Of a stretch of 18,566 nt of DNA, positions 14,929 to 18,566 are shown piece after piece. Source of the stretch: DASXTS01 sp036505275 (GTDB lineage Bacteria; Actinomycetota; Actinomycetes; Mycobacteriales; Pseudonocardiaceae). Position numbers and translations under genes: made by a program. The notes beneath the pieces were generated by a model. The model had not been told where the DNA came from, did no database searches, and saw only the letters and a list, made by a program, of their open reading frames with translations. Every line of letters starts with the position of its first letter. Within the stretch, counting starts at the first letter, position 1. The stretch is taken from contig DASXTS010000508.1 in the NCBI GenBank assembly GCA_036505275.1, forward strand, positions 1 through 18,566, written 5' to 3'.

Positions 14929-16418
14929 GGCTCACCGGGTTCGTCGGTCTCGTCGATGCCGGGTTCGCCGATGCCGGGTTCGCCGATGCCGGGTTCGCCG
15001 GGTGCCCGGCGGACGTCACGGGCGGCCCTGCGCTCGGCGGCCGAGGTCCGCGTGCTGCGGTCCAACCGCGGGTCCGTGCCGCGCCCGGCCAGCACGCCGG
15101 CCATCCCGGCCGAAGTGGCCGGCTGCCAGTCGAACGTCACGTCCCCAATGGTGACCGTGGCGCCCGGCTGCGCGCCCAACCTGGCCAACTCATCCTCGAC
15201 GCCTAGCCTGGCCAGCCGGTCGGCCAGGTAGCCGACCGCCTCGTCGTTGGCGAAGTTGGTCTGCCGCACCCAGCGCAGCGGCCGCTCACCCCGCACCAGG
15301 AAGCCTCCCGGCAGCTCCGGATCGGGCTCGACGGCAAAGCCGGTGTCGTCCACTGCCTGCGGGCGCAGCACCAGCCTGGTCGGCGAGGGCGGCGGCTGCG
15401 CCGCCCGGTGCGCGGCCACCAGTCTGGCCAGCGCAAACGTCAGCTCGCGCAAACCCTGCCTGGTGGTGGTCGAGATCGCGTATACCGGCCAGCCGCGCTT
15501 TTCGAGGTCGGGCCGTACCAGCTCGGCGAGCTCGGCGGCCTCCGGCAGGTCCACCTTGTTCAGCGCGATGACCCGCGGTCGGTCGGCCAGTGCGCCGCCG
15601 AGCACGGGGGTGTACTGGGCCAGTTCGGCCTCGATGGCGTCCACGTCGGACACCGGGTCCCGCCCCGGCTCCTCGGTGGCCAGGTCCACGACGTGCACCA
15701 GCACCGCGCAGCGCTCGATGTGGCGCAGGAAGTCCAGGCCGAGGCCCTTGCCCTGGCTGGCGCCAGGGATCAGGCCGGGCACGTCCGCGATCGTGAAGGT
15801 CTGCTCGCCGGCCTGGACCACGCCGAGGTTGGGCACCAGTGTGGTGAACGGGTAGTCCGCGATCTTGGGCCGGGCTGCCGACAGCACCGCGACCAGCGAC
15901 GACTTGCCGGCTGAGGGGAACCCGACCAGGCCGACGTCAGCCATCGATTTGAGCTCCAGCACCAGGTCCCAGGCCTGTCCTGGCTCGCCGAGCAAGGCGA
16001 AGCCAGGGGCCTTGCGGGCCCTCGACGCCAGCGCCGCATTCCCGAGGCCGCCGCGCCCGCCGCGGGCGGCGACCAGGCGGGTTCCGTGGCCGACCAGGTC
16101 GGCCAGCACCTCGCCGTCCTGGGTCATCACCACCGTTCCGTCCGGCACCCGCTGCTCCAGGTCGGCGCCGTCCGCCCCGTCCCGGTTGCTGCCCTGTCCC
16201 GGCCGGCCACTGCCCGCCCTGGCGTGCGGCCGATAGTGGAAGTCGAGCAGCGTGTGTACCCCGGAGTCCACGGTCAGCACCACGTCGCCGCCGCGCCCGC
16301 CGTTGCCCCCGTCCGGCCCGCCGAGCGGCTTGAACTTCTCCCGGTGCACCGACGCGCAGCCGTTCCCCCCGTCGCCGGCCGCGACGTGGATCGTCACCCG
16401 GTCGACAAAGCGGGACAC
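14925..16418 (-). CDS. obgE: Obg GTPase with extended repetitive C-terminus
   Basis: Obg (CgtA) is an essential GTPase of 50S assembly and stress signalling. The 497-residue product has the Gly-rich Obg fold (1-158, with CASVHREKFKPLGGPDGGNGGRGG), a G domain with GFPSAGKSS (166-174), the switch region DYPFTTLVPNLGVV, DVPG (212-215) and NKVD (287-290), and a C-terminal OCT domain (about 355-433). The final 60 residues form a charged tail ending in three GEPGI repeats. GTG 16418 is chosen: it begins MSRFVDRVTIHVAAGDGG, the family start, with AGGAAGG 8 nt upstream. A longer start in the upstream palindrome is not credible. The stop overlaps proB. Confidence 0.96.
   Translation of the reverse strand: MSRFVDRVTIHVAAGDGGNGCASVHREKFKPLGGPDGGNGGRGGDVVLTVDSGVHTLLDFHYRPHARAGSGRPGQGSNRDGADGADLEQRVPDGTVVMTQDGEVLADLVGHGTRLVAARGGRGGLGNAALASRARKAPGFALLGEPGQAWDLVLELKSMADVGLVGFPSAGKSSLVAVLSAARPKIADYPFTTLVPNLGVVQAGEQTFTIADVPGLIPGASQGKGLGLDFLRHIERCAVLVHVVDLATEEPGRDPVSDVDAIEAELAQYTPVLGGALADRPRVIALNKVDLPEAAELAELVRPDLEKRGWPVYAISTTTRQGLRELTFALARLVAAHRAAQPPPSPTRLVLRPQAVDDTGFAVEPDPELPGGFLVRGERPLRWVRQTNFANDEAVGYLADRLARLGVEDELARLGAQPGATVTIGDVTFDWQPATSAGMAGVLAGRGTDPRLDRSTRTSAAERRAARDVRRAPGEPGIGEPGIGEPGIDETDEPGEP
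14955..14999 (-). repeat. Three perfect 15-bp tandem repeats in the obgE 3' end
   Basis: The unit GATGCCGGGTTCGCC (plus strand) occurs at 14955-14969, 14970-14984 and 14985-14999. It stays in frame and encodes GEPGI three times in the Obg tail, about 27 bp before the proB start. Confidence 0.95.
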
Positions 16419-16441
16419 TGATCTACCTTCCTGAGTCTTTG

Positions 16442-16492
16442 GCGACGATGTGACATTCCCCCGGTCCTGATGGGGAAATGTCACATCGTCGC
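16442..16492. repeat. Long near-perfect inverted repeat upstream of obgE
   Basis: The left arm GCGACGATGTGACATTCCCC (16442-16461) and the right arm (16472-16492) are reverse complements except for one extra A in the right arm. The loop is 10 bp (16462-16471). The palindrome lies 23 bp upstream of the obgE start and runs directly into a 13-bp tandem array. There is no U-run on either strand. It resembles a REP or MITE-like element more than a standard terminator. Confidence 0.9.
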
Positions 16493-16542
16493 AGTGGGGT
16501 GTCGCAGTGGGGTGTCGCAGTGGGGCGTCGCAGTGGGGCACG
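16491..16542. repeat. 13-bp tandem array, four copies, upstream of obgE
   Basis: The unit GCAGTGGGGTGTC occurs at 16491-16503 and 16504-16516; GCAGTGGGGCGTC at 16517-16529; a diverged copy (GCAGTGGGGCACG) at 16530-16542. The first copy overlaps the last 2 bp of the palindrome. The core CGCAGTG is the reverse complement of CACTGCG in the 17-bp repeat beside holA. Confidence 0.9.
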
Positions 16543-16561
16543 GCCGTCGCTGGACGCGACG

Positions 16562-16600
16562 AGGGGCGGGTGCCGGCGCTGCGTCCGGTGTCCCGCCCCT
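16562..16600 (-). terminator. Candidate hairpin terminator after rpmA
   Basis: A perfect 9-bp stem AGGGGCGGG (16562-16570) / CCCGCCCCT (16592-16600) lies 27 bp downstream of the rpmA stop. The 21-nt loop contains further CCGG complementarity. It has no U-run, as is common for actinobacterial hairpins, so strength is uncertain. Confidence 0.5.
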
Positions 16601-16626
16601 GGCGTGAGTGCTGGTGCCGGCCCGGC

Positions 16627-16884
16627 TCAGGCCTCGGCCGGCACGATGCTGACGGTCTTGCGGCCGCGCTTCTCGCCGAACTCGACGGCGCCAGCGGTCA
16701 GCGCGAACAGGGTGTCGTCGCCGCCGCGGCCGACGTTCACGCCGGGGTGGATCTTGGTGCCGCGCTGGCGGACGAGGATCTCGCCGGCGTTGACGACCTG
16801 CCCGCCGTAGCGCTTGACCCCAAGCCGCTTGGCGTTCGAGTCGCGGCCGTTGCGGGAGCTGGACGCGCCCTTCTTGTGTGCCAT
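16627..16884 (-). CDS. rpmA: 50S ribosomal protein L27
   Basis: L27 reaches into the peptidyl-transferase centre of the 50S subunit. The 85-residue product is standard: MAHKKGASSSRNGRDSNAKRLGVKRYGGQVVNAGEILVRQRGTKIHPG followed by VGRGGDDTLFAL. The N-terminus is the mature-type MAHKKG, without the cleaved extension seen in Firmicutes. ATG 16884 lies 13 nt after the rplU stop, and the two genes form the conserved rplU-rpmA operon. The normally adjacent obgE is 208 bp away, across a palindrome and tandem array. Confidence 0.98.
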   Translation of the reverse strand: MAHKKGASSSRNGRDSNAKRLGVKRYGGQVVNAGEILVRQRGTKIHPGVNVGRGGDDTLFALTAGAVEFGEKRGRKTVSIVPAEA

Positions 16885-16897
16885 GGTTCGTCAGCCC

Positions 16898-17206
16898 CTA
16901 CTTCGTGATTCCGGTGACCTCGACGCGGGTCAGCTTCTGGCGGTGACCCTGGCGCTTGTGGTAGCCGGTCTTGTTCTTGAACTTGTGGATCCGGATCTTC
17001 GGGCCCTTGGTCTGCTCGACCACCTTGCCGGTGACCGACACCTTGGTCAGCGCGTCCGCGTCGGTGGTCAGGTCCGCACCGTCAACGACGAGCAGCGCGG
17101 GCAGCGTGATCTCGGCGCCGGGATCGGCCTCGAGCTTCTCGACCTCCACGACATCGCCGACGGCGACCTTGTACTGCTTGCCGCCGGTCTTCACGATCGC
17201 GTACAT
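16898..17206 (-). CDS. rplU: 50S ribosomal protein L21
   Basis: L21 binds 23S rRNA and is needed for 50S assembly. The 102-residue product reads MYAIVKTGGKQYKVAVGDVVEVEKL at the start and GPKIRIHKFKNKTGYHKRQGHRQKLTRVEVTGI at the end, the full family pattern. ATG 17206 has AGGAGAG about 10 nt upstream. Longer frames reaching 17383 run into the leader and lack support. Transcription should begin near 17329 from the promoter at 17336-17365, leaving a structured leader of about 120 nt. Confidence 0.98.
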   Translation of the reverse strand: MYAIVKTGGKQYKVAVGDVVEVEKLEADPGAEITLPALLVVDGADLTTDADALTKVSVTGKVVEQTKGPKIRIHKFKNKTGYHKRQGHRQKLTRVEVTGITK

Positions 17207-17329
17207 CGCTGCGGAACTCTCCTGCTGGTCGACAACGGAATCGGACGTGCTCACGCGAACGGTCTCGCGGCGCACAGCCCGGATGCGGGTGTCCGGCGCA
17301 CGTACCGGGGCCCACCGTTCGGCGGGCCA
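17207..17329 (-). ncRNA. Structured 5' leader of rplU-rpmA (candidate ribosomal-protein leader)
   Basis: Between the predicted start site and rplU, the RNA can form a closing helix from CGAACGGT (minus strand, 17321-17314) and ACCGTTCG (17263-17256), perfect over 8 bp. Inside it, CCGGA and TCCGG around 17280-17297 can form a smaller hairpin. The Shine-Dalgarno lies outside the helix, about 40 nt downstream. Whether L21 or another ligand binds is unknown. Confidence 0.4.
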
Positions 17330-17335
17330 ACCCCA

Positions 17336-17365
17336 AGGATACGTGGCCCGTTCACCCATGGTCAA
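17336..17365 (-). promoter_or_regulatory. Vegetative promoter for rplU-rpmA
   Basis: The minus strand has TTGACC (17365-17360), an 18-bp spacer and TATCCT (17341-17336). This is the best sigma-70-like promoter in the window, correctly placed between rne and rplU. Confidence 0.7.
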
Positions 17366-17384
17366 AGCGGGTGCCGTCCGCACG

Positions 17385-17409
17385 CACCGGGTGGGGCCCC
17401 TGACCGGTG
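17385..17409 (-). terminator. Candidate hairpin terminator after the RNase E/G gene
   Basis: CACCGG (17385-17390) and CCGGTG (17404-17409) pair around a loop containing the self-complementary GGGGCCCC. It starts 10 bp after the RNase E/G stop and lies upstream of the rplU promoter. No U-run is present. Confidence 0.4.
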
Positions 17410-17419
17410 GGTAGCGCGA

Positions 17420-18566
17420 CTAGCCGGCCTGGGACACGTCGGTGGTCGCCGGTGGACCGGCCGGCCTGGATGCGACGCGCCGTTGTCTCGCACGTCCCGC
17501 TGCCGCGCCCTGCTCGCCTGGCGGCTGCTCGATCGGACCGGTACCACCGTCGACTGGGGGCTCTCGGTGGTCCGGCCGGTTGGTCGGCTCAGCGGGTGCA
17601 GCTAGTACAGCGGGCGGTTGCGCCTCGGGTGGCGGTTGCTCGGCCTGTGCCGCAGGCACGGTGGGCGGCGGTGACACCGTGACCGGCGACGGCGCGGTGA
17701 CCGGCGGTGGCACCGTCACCGGCGGTGAGCCCGTCACGGGCGATTGCTCGGTCACTGGCGGTGGTTCGGTCGGCGGCGGTGGTTCGGTCGGCGGCGGTGG
17801 CTCGGTCGGCGGCGGCTGCTCGGTCAGCGGCGGCTGCTCCGCGACGGGCGGCGGCTCGGCCTGCCTCGCCGATCGTGACCTGCGAAACCGTCGTGACGAT
17901 CCCGGCTCGCCGGCGAAGACGCCCGCGGCCACCTGCTCGGGCGCTGCCGGCGCCTCGTCACCCTGCGCCTGCTCGGACCCAGCCGCCGCCTGGCCGGCAC
18001 CCGGCCGATGCGGCTCGACGGTCGCGGCCGCGCCGTTGCCCTCGGATCTCGCCGGCTCGGCGGCCACGGCAGTCGGCTCGGCGGCCACGGCCGCCCCCAC
18101 CGGCTCGGCGGACACCGCCACCGGCTCAGCGGACACCGCCACCGGCTCGGCCGACACCGCTACCGGCTCGGCCGACACCGCTACCGGCGAGCCCGCCACC
18201 GCCGCGGGCTGAGGAGGGCGGGCAGCTGGCTCCTGGCCGGGCCTGCCGCGGCCGCGGGGCCGGCGTCCGGCGGCCATGTCGGCTCGGCCGTCGCCGGACG
18301 CCGGAGCCGTCTGCGGCTCCACCGGCTCGGTCGCGACGATCACACCGCGACCGCGGCAGTGCTCGCACGGCGTGGAGAAGGACTCCAGCAGGCCGCTGCC
18401 GACCCGCTTGCGGGTCATCTGGACCAGGCCGAGGGAGGTGACCTCGGCAACCTGGTGGCGGGTGCGGTCCCGGCCAAGGCACTCGGTCAGCCGGCGCAGC
18501 ACCAGGTCGCGGTTGGACTCCAGCACCATGTCGATGAAGTCGATCACGATGATGCCGCCGATGTCG
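17420..18566 (-). CDS. rne: RNase E/G family endoribonuclease, C-terminal part (5' end outside window)
   Basis: RNase E/G cuts single-stranded RNA in mRNA decay and rRNA processing. The visible 381 residues start inside the catalytic domain: DIGGIIVIDFIDM with the second metal-binding Asp, then LGLVQMTRKRVG and the zinc-link motif PCEHCRGRGVI (about residue 70 of the visible part), equivalent to CPxC in Escherichia coli RNase E. After this, about 300 residues are low-complexity: an Arg-rich patch (RRPRGRGRPGQ), four 7-residue PVAVSAE repeats, an Arg/Ser-rich patch (SSRRFRRSRSARQ) and a PPPTEP-type Pro/Glu/Thr series. The tail probably corresponds to the disordered degradosome scaffold. Placement before rplU-rpmA is standard for actinomycetes. 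Confidence 0.94.
   Translation of the reverse strand, partial: DIGGIIVIDFIDMVLESNRDLVLRRLTECLGRDRTRHQVAEVTSLGLVQMTRKRVGSGLLESFSTPCEHCRGRGVIVATEPVEPQTAPASGDGRADMAAGRRPRGRGRPGQEPAARPPQPAAVAGSPVAVSAEPVAVSAEPVAVSAEPVAVSAEPVGAAVAAEPTAVAAEPARSEGNGAAATVEPHRPGAGQAAAGSEQAQGDEAPAAPEQVAAGVFAGEPGSSRRFRRSRSARQAEPPPVAEQPPLTEQPPPTEPPPPTEPPPPTEPPPVTEQSPVTGSPPVTVPPPVTAPSPVTVSPPPTVPAAQAEQPPPEAQPPAVLAAPAEPTNRPDHREPPVDGGTGPIEQPPGEQGAAAGRARQRRVASRPAGPPATTDVSQAG
17760..17831 (-). repeat. 18-bp tandem repeats encoding PPPTEP in the RNase E/G tail
   Basis: The plus-strand unit GGTGGTTCGGTCGGCGGC recurs at 17760, 17778, 17796 and 17814, the last with more changes. It stays in frame and encodes Pro/Thr/Glu hexapeptides; weaker copies extend on both sides. 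Confidence 0.9.
18099..18182 (-). repeat. Four 21-bp tandem repeats encoding PVAVSAE in the RNase E/G tail
   Basis: Units of 21 bp at 18099, 18120, 18141 and 18162 differ at only a few positions and encode PVAVSAE four times, all in frame. Confidence 0.93.

Noticed and set aside
12868..15231. A 787-codon plus-strand open frame
   Set aside because: It lies antisense to the metallopeptidase, proB and the end of obgE, all firmly identified; high GC leaves few stops in this frame.
16419..16541. N-terminal extension of the obgE frame through the palindrome and tandem repeats
   Set aside because: The extension translates repeats, and the Obg family start with a good Shine-Dalgarno is at 16418.

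Overview
The window is chromosomal DNA from a high-GC actinomycete. Support comes from third-position G/C codon bias throughout, many GTG starts, an F420-type (deazaflavin) reductase, a Ku/LigD-like pair, and a gene order close to the conserved actinobacterial block known from Mycobacterium (rne-rplU-rpmA-obgE-proB-proA-nadD-rsfS-gpgP-degV-comEA-comEC-holA, with rpsT convergent to holA). The protein style suggests the Pseudonocardiales, but this is an inference. I see no phage, IS element, CRISPR array, tRNA or rRNA. Both ends cut through genes: Ku on the left, RNase E/G on the right.

Layout from left to right. (1) 1-1379: a DNA-repair pair, Ku (-, 3' end missing) and, divergently, a small LigD-type ligase adenylation domain that has lost its catalytic residues. 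(2) 1407-3208: a deazaflavin-dependent reductase (-), ribosomal protein S20 (rpsT, +) and DNA polymerase III delta (holA, -). rpsT and holA share a CTAG stop palindrome. (3) 3209-4774: a 17-bp tandem repeat, a SAM-I riboswitch, and a threonine-synthase-family gene with an N-terminal zinc ribbon (+). (4) 4855-8174: comEC and comEA (-), the DNA-uptake pair, with two perfect actinobacterial DnaA boxes upstream. (5) 8317-10803: degV, gpgP, rsfS and nadD (-), tightly packed. (6) 10846-12752: a HAD-type nucleotidase (+) convergent with proA (-). (7) 12781-16418: a secreted or anchored zinc metallopeptidase, proB and obgE (-); the peptidase separates proB from proA. (8) 16419-17206: a repeat- and palindrome-rich spacer, then rpmA and rplU with a structured leader and a clear promoter. 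(9) 17420-18566: the C-terminal part of RNase E/G with a very long repetitive Pro/Ala/Glu tail.

Functionally the block mixes ribosome biogenesis and translation (rplU, rpmA, obgE, rsfS, rpsT), RNA turnover (rne), proline synthesis (proB, proA), NAD synthesis (nadD), methylglucose polysaccharide or glucosylglycerate metabolism (gpgP), DNA uptake (comEA, comEC), replication (holA) and double-strand break repair (ku). Translational coupling through GTGA overlaps occurs three times (obgE/proB, rsfS/gpgP, comEA/comEC). Five other genes look leaderless, with a TANNNT hexamer 6-8 nt before the start codon.

The observations most worth following are the catalytically dead ligase-like protein beside Ku, the SAM-I riboswitch controlling a threonine-synthase-family enzyme, the DnaA boxes in front of comEA, the palindrome plus tandem-repeat island upstream of obgE, and the candidate ribosomal-protein leader of rplU.
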